Shown here in pieces: positions 32,946 to 46,074 of a DNA stretch of 64,000 bases. Position 1 is the first letter of the stretch; each line of letters starts with the position of its first letter. Location: the NCBI GenBank assembly GCA_964030475.1, contig CAXIPT010000002.1:2899289-2963288 (forward strand). The letters are read 5' to 3'. This DNA comes from Tethya wilhelma. Taxonomy: Eukaryota > Porifera > Demospongiae > Tethyida > Tethyidae. The notes beneath the pieces are model-generated. The model saw only the letters and a program-made list of their open reading frames with translations. It had not been told where the DNA came from and did not search any database. The translations under genes and the position numbers were made by a program.

Positions 32946-35519
32946 ATGGCTACTAATTCCGAGAGAGAGACAAAATTAAAGCGTAAGTTAACTACCTATA
33001 CAATCTCCAGTTTATTTTTTGACTCATTGCCTCCAATTAAGTTACCGTGCCAGGCACAAGCTGACAGTTGAACTACCCTGCTCCCGACCCTCCTTCCCAC
33101 TAGTTAGATCTATCACTGACTGACCTATGATATTAGAATTAGTATCTTCTCAACATGTGTTCATCTCAATCTCTGATTCTTTCGCTCTACAGGTGCCCGT
33201 CTCATTGCTGACAATGTAGTAAAAGTACTACAGCAAGTAAGGGTGCCAGAGTTTGGTTATTGGAGTGAGTTGAAGAAATGGGAGTTCATTGGGATAAGGA
33301 TACTGAACATATTAGAGGAACAACTCCCTCTGATCACTAGCTCCTGTACTACTGATGAGAAACGTCTACAAGTGTTGGTCTCATTTTGGCTCTCAAGATG
33401 TCCTTATGCCTCTTGGAGATGGTTGATATGGAGGCTTGAAGTTGTGGATGTCAGTGATATTCCTCAGGAGATGTATGAGTTCTCTGAACCATTGACTGGT
33501 ATGACATAAAGCAATGCCAACATACAAACCAACTTACATGCGATATTCCTCACATGTATTTTAGTCGTGGATTTTATAGCAGTATAAATTTAAAACCATG
33601 CATTAACATGATTGCATGTGATAGTGTCAGTATGCATGTTCAGTATAGTTTGTGCTGACTCATTGTGTCATGTATAGCTATAATGTTTTTTTCCCATGAC
33701 CAGTCAAATTACATGCTTCTAAGTAGATTATATTCACTAGGCTCCCTAGCACACTCAGTTTATAGCCACTACTCACAGTCGGGTAGGCCACGGACTATAA
33801 ATTCAGTTCAAGTTCTTTATTAGTTTATAATTGCCTCTATACAGATGCCAATATGAATGTTGAGACACTGATGTCACTGTTAAATACTCTGACTGTGAAA
33901 AGACTGGGAGACTGCTTTGGAATACCAAACAGCAAAGATAAAGAAATTACACGACACTGTAGAACAAAAGAAGAAAAGAAACAAAAACTTATAAACTATT
34001 TTGTACAATATAGTCCCTTTGCAGGTGACCTTACTTATATTGCTGGTCGGCTATACTACAGGGAGGAGACAAGTGTTCTGGACCGAGTAAAGAGATACCT
34101 ACAGATAGTACCAGGTATATATTATGTGTCAGTTGCCTTACAGTATGCATGTGTGACAATTACAAATGTGTCCATGAATGTCTCAATATCATGAAAAACT
34201 AACTATTTTAATTACTCTTTGATTTAAAACCTATAACATAATATGTTTATATTATATCGATAGATTAGTATATAATTAGACTTGATATAATGTATATACC
34301 TTCCAAAAACGATTTAAAATTACTGGCAATTTTAAAATCCAAAATTTAAAATCAAATTGAATAAAAATCAATCAAAATTTTATGCCACACACACTGTTGG
34401 CAATATAATATGCAATACTAAAGATCTAATTAAGTAAATGGAATGCATGGTTTTGCATAATTATATCTTCATCTTTCATTATTAGAGTCCACTTTCACTC
34501 TCTGTAATCTTACTAAAGCTCTGAAGCTGGTCCTTGACTCTCAATGGGGTGTGTATAGACTGCCAATGTGGCTTGACATACCACCATCAAAGACAAAGGA
34601 GATAATGATGCGTTACAATCTGCCAGAACTCAAGAATGCTCTCCTCCAACTCTTTCTTGATGACCACCCCTGCCCCTCTTGGAAGATTGTAGCCTTTGGA
34701 GTTTATAGGATGGGAGAGTATGGAGCATTGGAAGTAATTCAAAGAGATTTTTGCAGAGGTGAAATGTGTTTGTATATGCAGATGTTCCGTGGTTTTTTTT
34801 AGACATTGCATGTAGCTATTCTGCATGAGTGGCTTCTTAATCATTATATATAATATTGATCAGTGAAGAGTGATTTCTGTTGTGTATGTATTAGTCACGT
34901 ACCCAGACCCCTCTCCTCTCCGAGGAAAAGGGGGTCTAATAAAAACTTACAATGTTCTTGATTCTGCCGCTAAGTCAGCTGGTCATGAAAGATTTAAATT
35001 ATTTACAAAATGCATGCAGGCGTTCATGCAATCTCATGACATTGTGCATGCAAAGCAAAGAGCTCCAATCTGATATACCATGGCTTACCTACATGAAGAC
35101 CAACATAGACTATACTTGCAGTTGAAAAGTCACATTATTATATATAACACATGCATTCTGTATAAACCTATAATTGGAATACTCATGCAAATTCCTTTCC
35201 CAGAACCAATTAATAAAAAATCTGTCATGTTGTAACACCAGAACCTTTTTTCCTCACGTACGAGGGAGTGGTCTAGGTATGAGACTTATAATGTATGTAC
35301 AATAATTATGTCATTGTGTCCATAATTATAGTAGATAGGCAGTTATAGCTTAGTATGCATATAATAAATTATTTCTGTATGTGTGTGTGTGTGTGTCTGT
35401 GTGTGTGTACAGACACGTCAGAGTCACTCAGAGTATAAAGTTTAGGAATTCCAAAAGCCTGGCAGTGCATGATTAAATTATTATTAATATTTTTTTGATT
35501 TACATGCAAGGCTAAACAC

Positions 35520-35552
<33 letters not shown>

Positions 35553-35811
35553 TGCACACACATGCACACACACACACCCATGCACACACCCACAAACACA
35601 CACACACACACACACACACATGCACACACACACACACACATATACACAAACACACACACCATATCCTCACTCTATAGGCATCAATCTTCAAGATCTCTGT
35701 TTAAAGACCATCTTATCGTTTGTAGAAGATGATGAAGACATTGATTTGTTGCCTCTGCCGAAGAGACTAAAACTGGCCATTTCAAATTACAGTTGTTGCA
35801 CCTTCAACTAA
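32946..35811 (+). CDS. Gene B: triple death-fold protein, 339 aa
   Basis: Exons 32946-32982, 33193-33498, 33845-34114, 34486-34758 and 35678-35811 total 1020 bases, all junctions phase 1. The short exon 1 encodes [13 protein letters not shown]. The three repeats are recognisable by [40 protein letters not shown] and [14 protein letters not shown]. The tail starts [15 protein letters not shown] and ends SNYSCCTFN. The last exon is preceded by a long CA-rich tract (35515-35660) ending 15 bases before its acceptor. Family, fold and likely role as for its array neighbours; frame intact and splice sites canonical, so probably functional. Confidence 0.8.
34892..35288. mobile_element. Relic MITE in gene B intron 4
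   Basis: Left end TAGTCACGTACCCAGACC, right end GGTCTAGGTATGAGACTTA: imperfect inverted termini of about 20 bp. The best preserved of the four intron-4 copies. Confidence 0.75.
35515..35660. repeat. CA-rich microsatellite before gene B exon 5
   Basis: Interrupted (CA)n with CACATGCACA units. Equivalent CA/TG tracts precede exon 5 in genes A (29489-29528), C (41143-41270) and D (46018-46068). Confidence 0.9.
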
Positions 35812-35906
35812 CTAAAATATCATTCCCTTAGGTACATATTATACTGGTATTCCTGAAAAATAGTGTGTATATCCGTGTGTGTGTGTGTGTGTGTGTATGT
35901 GTGTGT

Positions 35907-35970
35907 NNNNNNNNNNNNNNNNNNNNNNNNNNNNNNNNNNNNNNNNNNNNNNNNNNNNNNNNNNNNNNNN
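35907..35970. other. Assembly gap (64 Ns) inside (TG)n
   Basis: The gap is flanked on both sides by TG repeats; its true length is unknown. Confidence 0.98.
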
Positions 35971-36129
35971 TGTGTGTGTGTGTGTGTGTGTACGTGTTTG
36001 TTTGGGTGTGGGTATATATGTGTTGATTATGAGTGTGAGTACATATGTATACATCAGCATTCATAGTCTATAATGATATCCTGACCACAGTGAAAATAAT
36101 AGTTATACAGTAGTTTTATTTCTTTATCG

Positions 36130-36700
36130 TACAGTACTATGTTTAGTAGGAATGGGCTGAATGTCCCGTATAGGCACAAAATTTATGTTTACGATCATGC
36201 ATAAAAAGCTTGCAAAAAAAAAACTATAATTATAAGTCTTACGTAAACTTGCTCAGAGGCTCTCACTAACAGATTACTAACTGTCACATGCAAGGCCTAA
36301 AACTCACAAAAACTTTCTTCAGCACTACATATAGTAGAAAGAGATAGTGGGAAAGGCACAATAGTGCCATTTTTGTTCTGCTAGTAAACGTATACGTTTA
36401 CTTACTAACTGCATGACTTATATAGAACTTGAAAAGAATTTCCAGAGAACCATGCAGAATGGTTCATATATACATTCCTTGATACTCATTTTCATCACAA
36501 AATACGTAAGCATGAACAAAAAGTAGAGTGTTTTGAAACTTAGAGTATAAATTCATGTACTTTAATGTTAGTAGCTATCTTCTTGTGCATGGTAGAGTTC
36601 TAAGGTCATTGATTATCCACGTGGCATTTAATGCACATATATACGCAATAGCTGCTCTAGCAGATAGTGTACACTATTACACAAGCTTTTTGTTGGGACT
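36130..36700 (+). mobile_element. Diverged family L copy
   Basis: Starts at a mutated terminus near GTACAGTACTATGTTTAGTA, keeps GTAGGAATGGGC, the GCTCAGAGGCTCTCACTAAC block and CCACGTGGCATT, but its NRF1-like site is mutated. Older than the 7-17 kb copies. Confidence 0.75.
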
Positions 36701-36905
36701 CAAACTTAAATTATATTATAGCCACATGCAAATGAGCTGCCGGCATGTAGTCCTTCATCTAGCATCTTAATAAACCATAATTAAAATAATCATGAATGTC
36801 TAGATTGTGTAGAGTACAGTTTGAAAGAGGTATACTAAAGAGAGCTGAAAAGAAAGGTTCTGAAACTTAATTGTATGAACGCTGCTAGAATGATCTTGTG
36901 ACTTT

Positions 36906-37037
36906 GCACATGCGCAATAAGATCGTATTAATAATCACGTGATATTTTTGTGGGCGAGTGTCGTAGCATTTCAGTGTCGACTCAAGGCTATATATGTGAC
37001 GCTCAAGAGCAACTGAAGAGCTATTTACACCACCTCA
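36906..37037 (+). promoter_or_regulatory. Putative promoter, gene C (type 1)
   Basis: GCACATGCGCA (36906-36916), CACGTG (36936-36941) and GTGGGCGAGTGTCGTA. Close match to the block upstream of gene A, extending about 70 bases further upstream. Confidence 0.55.
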
Positions 37038-40000
37038 ATGGCTACCAACCCCAAGAAAGACAACAGAGAGACAAAACCAAAACGTAAGTAATATTTTATA
37101 TAATAATAACTCTCACTCTAACAGACTACCGCCGCCATGCACTAAAATTACAGAATATAATATCAGTATTTAAAAGCTAACTGACTGATCGAACTTTGAC
37201 TGTCAAGGTCAAGTTGGCTCGGTGGGTAGTAGAGCTAGTGCCTGGCTCAGCTGTGGGGGCTCATTTCCTGATACTGCTATAAGAATCATTCTGACTATTA
37301 TACTCAAGTTCAGTCGGCCATAATCCATCCGACTATGAGTTACAAGCTAAGTTTTAATCATGATTGTCAGGCTGAGCCTGGCAGTCTTGTGCTAGGCTTA
37401 TAGGGGAAATAGACGTCTGGTCAAAGCATTAATGTTCAGCCAAACAATAATAATTCAATGATGATGACCTTATGTTCAACTCGGTTAGCTACTATGAATC
37501 ATTATGATGAATGTTGGTCCACTGACTTGCTTAGCCTCAGTACGTAATACGATCTCGAGCACTCAAAATAAAACCATAAGGCCACTCCAGTAATGTGTTC
37601 TATTTCAAGTCAACTATATATCCACATGTCAATTCCCTAAACTCGGAAATTATATCATTCTCAGTAGTATATGGTACGTCCGATGCCGCATGCCAAAAAG
37701 ACTGTATGGCTACAGCAATTCCATGGTAGGGCGAATTTTTTTCTGTTTTTCTCTCAAATAGATATATTTTTCTCAAACTCTGACTCTCTGAGGAAAGGTC
37801 TGTGACAGTCAGAATGACTATGGCCTCATCTGGCCTGCCTGCATGACTGCATGACCCATGCATCCTTGCATGGGTCATGTACAGATGATGACCCTTTACC
37901 TATCAAAGAAAATATTCATGCAAAATGACCACAAAATCAGCAAAAATTTCACTCTCTAATTCCGTCAGTGCCCCCTCCCCCACTAGTCAGGTCCATCACT
38001 GACTGGACTCCATGTAGTGGCTGGTTTTAGCTTAGCAGTCGCTGATGATGCTAGTAAAATTATAGGAGTTTTAAATTTGTACTCTCAACATGCACATATG
38101 CTCATCTCAATCTCTGATTCTCTCTCTTTATACAGGTGCCCGCCTCACTGCTGACAATGTAGTTAAATTACTAGAGCAAGTGAGAGTGCCAGGGTGGATC
38201 AGTGGGAGAGAGAAATGGGAATTCATTGGGAGAAGGATACTGTGGATATCAAGGAAACAACTCCCTCTGATCACCAGCTCCTGTACTACTGATGAGCAAC
38301 GTCTACAAGTCATGATCTCATTTTGGCTCTCAAGATGTCCTTATGCCTCTTGGAGATGGTTGATATGGATGCTTGAAGAGTGGGATGTCAGCGATATTCC
38401 TCAGGAGATTTATAGCTTTTCTGAACCATTGACTGGTATGATAATAATAATAAGGTATAATACCAGCCCGGGTGGAAATGTGAGCAGAAATCCGCAGTAA
38501 ACTCGGCGCAGAATTTTGTGGTAAACCACGGTTTTTCACTAGTATAGTATTCTGCTGTTTACCGTCATTACCACCATTAACCATGCAGCAGTAGACCGCG
38601 ATGAAAACTTAAGAAGTTGCTTTACACCTTTGAGAGCAAAGAAATGCATAGCTACTTATAGCGTAAACAACGTGCTTGTCAATGAGCTTCAAGCTCATCA
38701 GCTAGCAAATGGGTGTAGTAAAATTTAGCCTTGTGGTATATAGGCCAGCTGAATGTCAGTTTAGCTACTTTTCTTTTTCAATTAAGAGTCAATCTTTAGA
38801 CTATGGCCATAGTAAGCGAAAATACATTTTTTTAAGCGTGTAATGTAAGAAATAAGCACTGGAAATGCAGTGTATATAATTATAGCAGAATAATTTCTGT
38901 ATGTCTATTGATCAACAAACATAGCGTGCATGGCTTGAATTTAGGCTAGAAAAACTATATATATACTTTTTTCTCGTTTCACCATATGAGAGCTGTGAAA
39001 TAACTATACCGTATACCATGGTTTCTCGCTAAAACCATCTGGCAAAATAACCATGCCATGTGTGTATTTGGCTGTTTCGTGCGCGAAATCGCTGTATTTT
39101 AATGGTAAACAATGCGACTGTGGTTTATGGCAGATTTCTGCGGTCGGTCTTTAACCCGAGGTCAACATACATATCAACACACATGACATTTCTCACATAT
39201 TTTCTTGTCAAAGATGTTAATATGAGTTTGAAACCACATGCATAAACATAATAGTGATTATTATAATATTATAATATGCATTTCTACAAAGTATGATATG
39301 CATCCTTATAGTTGTTTTTGCTGCCTCAGCATGTAATGTATGTTGTAACAGCCAAATTGGCTTTAATATTCACTATAGGCTCACTTGTCATCATATAGTC
39401 ACTTCTCAGAGTTGGTGTGCATGACTAAATATTTCAATTGTTGAAGTTTTTTTGATTCGTTTTTCTCCACAGATCCCAATATGAATGTTAAGACTCTGAT
39501 GTCACTGTTGAACACTCTGACTGTGGAAACACTGGGATTCTGTCTTGAACTACCAGAGAGTAGAGTTAACATTATAAGAGAACAAAGTACAACAGAAGAA
39601 GAAAAGAAACAAAAATATGTTAATTGGTTTTTCAATGTAGTCCGTTTGTCAATGACCTTATTTTTTTAGCTGGTGAGCTGTACTACTATCAGGAGACAAG
39701 TGTTTTGGAACAAGTGAAGAGATATCTGCAGATAATACCAGGTATATGTGTGTCAGTTAGTATAATATGTGTGACAATGGCATTTTGTCCAAGTACATGT
39801 ATACACTGTATAGTAAGTGTGTATGCATGAATGTGTCGATGAACATGAGTAATTAACAACACCTCATTAATTTTGTTAGTTTTTATGTCATTTGTTCACC
39901 TATATTATTATGACAGTTATTGTATTGTGTTACTATTTTATGTATAATCATTATTGTATCTACTAATGACCTTTTCTAGCAAACTTTGAAAGTAGATTTG

Positions 40001-41202
40001 CCAAATTTAACACATTAATTTTGGTGACATTTCATTTCTATCAGATGGAGTATCAATAAATATCATAGTACTGCTAGAGTACCCAATCAACCATGTATTA
40101 TTATATGGTTTTGTATCCTCATCTTTCATTATTAGATCCCACTCTCACTCTCAGAAATCTTACTGAATCCTTAAAGTTGGTCCCTGACTCTAAATGGGGT
40201 ACAAATGGAGATGATTTGCCATGTAGACTCGACATACCAGACTCTAATGTAGAGGAGATCCAAAGAGATCATCCTATGGACATTACCAAGCGAATGCAAT
40301 CCATACTTCAACTCTTTCTTGATGACCACCCCTGCCCCTCTTGGAAGACCGTAGCCTACGCAGTTTATATGGTGGAAGAGTATGGAGCACTGGAAGTGAT
40401 TCAAAGAGATTACAGCAAAGGTGATTCTATTGTGTGTGTAAATGTATAATATAGTACCATAGATCGGGAAAGTTTCGTTGCTAAAATAATTATTTTTGTC
40501 GACGACCATTTCTTACGAAAATTAAACTCGGCTAAAATGTATTTTGTATGCCGATCTTTACTGAATTATAATATTATATTATCCGCAATGACAAAAATTA
40601 AACTACGCAAGAATTTAACAGGTGAAATAATTATTTTAACAGCAAAAGTTTTCCGATCTATGGTATAATTATGTTGTTGTGTGGTTTTTAGACATTGTAT
40701 CCTGGAGTGCCATATGGTTGCTCATGGTAAATCTGGAAGTAAAGTATTACATATTTCAATGTTTAAAAGGGCACATGAACAATTTTGTGAAATATTAAGT
40801 TTAACCACCCTGAGTGGTGATAATCGACAATTTTCTTGGTTCTGCTAAGTTGGCAAGTCACAAATAATTATATAATTCAGGCCTTCAACTCTCACAATGT
40901 CCCGTGAAACAGAAAGCTTCAATCTGGTGGCTTAGCTACATCAGGACCACCATACCTGTGGTTTAAAAGTCACATATCACACACGGCTTGCGTTCTGCAA
41001 TTGAATCTAATTATACAACACTCAAATTCCTTTTTTCCTTGCATGCGAGGGTGTGGTCTAGGCATGAGACTTAATGATAATTATGTACATGCATGTTATC
41101 ATGTTTACTGGAGGCTGTAAGTTTAGTATCTGCCGTAATAAAATGTGTGTGCATGTGTGTGTGTATACGTGTATGTGTATGTGTGTGTGTGTGTGTTTGC
41201 AT

Positions 41203-41244
<42 letters not shown>

Positions 41245-41451
41245 ACGCACACACACACACACACATACACTTATCATAATTTATAATATCATATCCTCGC
41301 TCCAGGCATCAATCTTCAAGATCTCTGTTTAAAGACCATCTTATTGTTTGTAGAAGATGATGAAGACATTGATTCATTGCCTCTACCAAAGAGACTAAAA
41401 CTGGCCATTTCAAATTACAGTAACTGTAACTGTTATTGTGCCTTCAACTAA
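37038..41451 (+). CDS. Gene C: triple death-fold protein, frameshifted in exon 3
   Basis: Exons 37038-37083, 38136-38435, 39473-39741, 40136-40420 and 41306-41451. Exon 1 (MATNPKKDNRETKPKR) matches gene A's. Exon 3 is 269 bases where A and B have 270: near 39627 TGGTTTTTCAATG lacks one base relative to gene B. The frame therefore shifts after VNWF and stops at TAG about 39667; the other frame resumes QCSPFVNDLIFLAGELYYYQ. All splice sites and the remaining exons look intact, with [13 protein letters not shown] in exon 4 and a tail ending CYCAFN. Either a recent pseudogene or a homopolymer (TTTTT) sequencing error. Intron 2 carries a private 700-bp element. Confidence 0.72.
38464..39164. mobile_element. 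700-bp element in gene C intron 2
   Basis: CAGCCCGGGTGGAAATG with GCAGAAATCCGCAGTAAAC at the left pairs imperfectly with GTTTATGGCAGATTTCTGCG and TTAACCCGAGGTC at the right. Absent from the same intron of A, B and D, so it arrived after the duplications. Confidence 0.6.
40455..40665. mobile_element. MITE in gene C intron 4 (ACCATAGATCGG ends)
   Basis: TACCATAGATCGGGAAAGTT at the left pairs with AAGTTTTCCGATCTATGGTA at the right, with further inner pairing (AAATAATTATTTT). A matching single terminus lies near 17254. Confidence 0.75.
41143..41270. repeat. (TG)n/(AC)n block before gene C exon 5
   Basis: TG repeats change to AC repeats at GTGTGCACGCACACAC (about 41241), so this strand could form a hairpin. 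Exon 5 starts at 41306. Confidence 0.9.
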
Positions 41452-41512
41452 CCATCATTTCTTTAGGTATATAATAATATATTATAGCTATACCAGAAAA
41501 ATAGTTGTATTA

Positions 41513-41514
<2 letters not shown>

Positions 41515-41544
<30 letters not shown>

Positions 41545-41585
41545 GTGTGTGTGTGTGTGCGTACATGTGTGTGTGTGTGTATATA
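41515..41585. repeat. (GT)n microsatellite after gene C
   Basis: Interrupted GT repeat about 65 bases past the gene C stop; a similar one follows gene B at the N gap. Confidence 0.9.
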
Positions 41586-41713
41586 TGTATATTATGGTGT
41601 GTTTGTGTGTGCATGTGTGTCTTCATGTACTGAGGTCCTCCACTGGCTGACTGACTGGACAGCTTATTGCTTGATTGCATGATTTATCTGAGCTATATAT
41701 ATGAACTGTGTAA

Positions 41714-41802
41714 TTATGCGCATGCGCGCAATATAATAAGATGGTCACGTGGTATTGTGTAGGCGAGCCTGCCAAGAGCTACTCAGCCTTTACACCACGT
41801 CA
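41714..41802 (+). promoter_or_regulatory. Putative promoter, gene D (type 2)
   Basis: GCGCATGCGC (41718-41727), AAGATGG (41738-41744) and TCACGTG (41745-41751), 50-85 bases before the ATG. The most consensus-like of the five array promoters. Confidence 0.6.
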
Positions 41803-42951
41803 ATGGCTACTAGTACCAAGGAAGAGACAAAATCAAAGCGTAAGTTAACTAACTCAAGCTCCTTTGACTAACTATAGTAACTGAGTTTACAATCATGTCG
41901 CAGTGAGTCAGTGACAATAAGTTGCTACTGTCCGCGGGGCGGCGGGTGGGGTGGCTCTTGTTGACTGAATACATGTCTTACCTATAAACCACTATTGTTT
42001 CTAATGATACTGAGTGAATGAAGGACTATAATAACATAATTATCTCACTGCCACTATATAACTTATACAGTGGAACCTCTCTATAACGGACATCGTCCAC
42101 TGCAATTGGGGAAACCCAGTTTGTCCATTATAGAGAAGTGTCCGGGTTAGTAGATTTTTTTCAATATTAATTTTGTTAACATTAATAATAATGACTATTT
42201 AGTGTGTGCATAATGCATATATTACTGATGTACAATAAAAATATTTTTAAAAACTTATCTATAGCGTAAATCTTGAGGCAGTTTAAGACACGGCGTAAGT
42301 ACAAACTGTTTCGTCTGTTTCGTCCACTATCAATGTCTGGCCTGACGTCTGTCAATGTCTGAGTCAGACTAATCCATGTCTAAATCTTGATATTATTTGC
42401 CAAGATATAGACAATTATGACAGCATGCATGCATGCATGCTAAAAACTTTGAACTTGAAATGGGTACCAAAGACTGTCTTCGAAGAAACACAACATCTTC
42501 GTAGTGTTCTATAGTTGTCTTCTCAAGAATCTCAAGTGCTATAGAGTCTCATTTCACTTGATACTGAGTTCTTTGCTATTTTTCATTGACATGCTGTGTA
42601 TATTGATAATTCCACCTGATTTCCTGTGAAATATCGAGATATTTCCCTGTGCTTGAGTCTGAACTGATATTTCCCAGTTGGCGCCTTTGAATGTATGGCT
42701 TAATAATTATTCCCAAGATACAAGATTTGTTAATGTACACGTATACTGTAGAAATTCTTTGTCCCCTAATTTGATTAATAAATTAGCAATTTGTAAGCAG
42801 ACACCCATGTTGTGACTGTTATTAACACTCAATTAGTGCGCATAATAATTATGGTAGTCATTTTATGTGTGAATGTGTACATATGCATGTGTGTGTGTGT
42901 ATATGTACACGGTGTGTGTGTGTATGTGTGTGTGGGTGTTTGTGTGTGTGT

Positions 42952-42994
<43 letters not shown>

Positions 42995-45900
42995 CTTCTT
43001 TGTTTCCATTTGAATGTCCACTTGTTCCTCTCATCATCATCACATGATAGTCACATGACAGTGACAAACAGTAATCGTACATGTTCCGTTACATGTCCCC
43101 TGCCCCGCCCCCTCCTCCACTAGTCATGTCCATCACTGACTGGACTCCATGTAATGGCTGGTTTTAGTTTAGCAGTCACTGATGATGATAAATTAGAGTT
43201 CTCATCTCTCAACATTTGCTCATATAAATCTCTGATTCTCTTTCTCTACAGGTGCCCGCCTCACTCCTGACAATGTAGTTAAAGTACTACAGCAAGTGAG
43301 AGTTCCAGAGAGGTGGAGGGGATGCGAGAAATGGGAGTTCATTGGGAGTGGAATACTGGACATATCATGGAAACAACTCCCTCTGATTACTAGCTCCTGT
43401 ACTACTGATGAGCAACGTCTACAAGTGGTGGTCTCATTTTGGCTCTCAAAATGTCCTTATTCCTCTTGGAGATGGTTGATATTTAGGCTTGAAGGGCGTT
43501 ATGTCAATGATATTCCTCAGGTGATATATGGCTTCTCTGAACCTTTAACTGGTATGACATAAAGTATACCAGCATACAAACCAATACATGCACATGCATG
43601 ACATTTCTCACATGTATTCTAGTCATGGATGTTAATTATAGCAGTATAAATTTGAAACCATGCATGCATGAATTATTGTGTTTCTAAAGTGCATACTCAT
43701 GTCATGTATGTTGTAATGTCCCGTGGCCAGTCTAGTTGGTTCAGAGTAGGTTATAATTATTGTCTATTTTGACTAGGCTCACTGGTACACTCAGTCTATA
43801 TATAGCCACTCCTCACAGTTGGTATGACTAACAATTTCAATTGTTAAAATTTTTACTTCGTTTTTTTTTACAGACCCCCATATGAATGTTAAGGCTCTGA
43901 TATCACTTTTGAACACTCTGACTGTGGACAGACTGGGGGTCTGCCTTGAAATATCATACAGTGAAGTTGAAAAGATAGGACGACAGAGCACATCAGATGA
44001 AGAAAAGAAAAAAGAATACGTCATAGTTTATTTTTTAACACATAATACATATGCAGCTGACTTTACTTCTATAGCGGGTCGGCTATACTACTTGGAGGAG
44101 ACAAATGTTTTGGAGCAAGTAAAAAGATACCTACAGATAGTGCCAGGTACTCAGTTAGTATAATTATGTATATGTTAGAACATGCCTATTCTAGGGTGTT
44201 ATCGGAAATACACGAAGTAATTTTGAGTAAACCCGAGGGTATAGAGCCCTAATGTTTACCAATTAATATTACCAAGTGTATTTTGATAATGCCCATCAGT
44301 ATATATATAGGCTTCTATGATGCTTGTATCCCAGTGCTTAAACTTATCGCTAGTTTAATTCTTACCACTTTTGAGCTGTTTGAGAGCAGTTTTGACTTTA
44401 GCAAGAGTTTTAGTCAACTTCGGATTTATAATTTATGCTAAAATTAATTCACACTTGAAACAAAATAACATCTATAAGTATATATAAACAACACTAACAT
44501 TGTCTTGTTGAAGTCTTCTGAAGTTTGTTTGAAGCGATAGATCGAGTATCTTTTCAGAGTCTTGAACAGCACCAAGGGTAATATGAAGGGGAAAACCAAG
44601 GGAAATATGCATATCACCCTCGGTTTTCCCCCTGCTCACATTTCTTCATGTTATACACCGTGAAACAATGTGTTAATAATTTGGCTTCTCGGTATACAAC
44701 AATATTGTGTGTATATGTACAGTAATATCAACGTAAATGTTTTGTGTGACTGGGTTATAATAATGGATATGCATCAATTCTTGATGTGATGGTTGAGTGA
44801 TAGTTGATTATATTGTATGACAACAGTGGCGTAGCCAGGGGGGGGGCACAGGGGGCATTTGCCCCCCCTTTTTTCAGTCGCGAAATTTACGCTTTGGTAT
44901 TATAATGCGCTATTCTTTCGTGCACTTACTTTAGCAACGCTACTTAACAGTCATCTTTGGCCAGAATTCAATACAAAACAACTTTTAAAAGCTTTCTTTT
45001 TGCTGCTACAAAACTTTAGAGAGCGTTCGATCTAGCGAGAGCGTGCTGCGGTTCAATTTAATGAATGGGAGGGGCTAAAGTTAGCTAATTAAGTGGGTGT
45101 GGTTTCTGGTCGCACAAAATTTTAGCCGCGCTTCGCGCGCAATATTTTTATCGCTCCCTCTTTTCTAAAATCCTGGCTACGTCACTGGACAATATGACAA
45201 TGTGTGACTGTGTATCTCCATCTTTCATTATTAGAGCCCACCCTCACTCTCAGCAATCTTACTGAAACTCTAAAATCGCTCCCTGACTCTAAGTGGGATG
45301 ATATGTATGGTCTGTCATACTGGCTCAACATACCACAATCAAAGACAGAGGAGATCAAGAGTCATTATCATGATGATGCATACAAACAAGCGCTACTTCA
45401 ACTCTTTCTTGATGACCATCCCTGCCCCTCTTGGAAGATTGTAGCCTTAGGAGTTTATGAGATGGGAGAGTATGAAGCACTGGAAGTGATCATAAGACGT
45501 TACTTTAAAGGTGATTCTATATTGTGTGTGTACATGCATTAGTTGTTCTTTATTTTAGACATAATTTATTGTATTCTAAGTGGCTGCTTATAATATTATA
45601 TAGGTATATATAATTCCCTCTGTTGTGTATGTATTAGTCTTATGCCGAGACCATGCACTCCCTCTCAGAGGAAAAAAGGATTGGAAGCCAAGAGCTGCAA
45701 TCTGATTGGCTTACCTACATCAGTACCAACATACGTGCGGTTGAAAGGTCACATGACACATGCGTTCTGCAATCTGATTGGAACACTCAAATTTCTTTCC
45801 CAGAACAAAGAAATATGTCCTTATGTACCACTAGACATTTTTTTCCTCACGTGCAATGGAGGTGTTTTTATAGGTCATAGACTACGTAGGTATATATGTC

Positions 45901-46014
45901 ATGATGTTTAATGCAGGCTAGTTTAGTATCTGTATGATAGTATTTTTGTGTATGTGTGTATGTGTGTGTGTGTCAACACTGATACTTCAAAGTATAAAGT
46001 GCCAGGAAGGCCTG

Positions 46015-46074
<60 letters not shown>

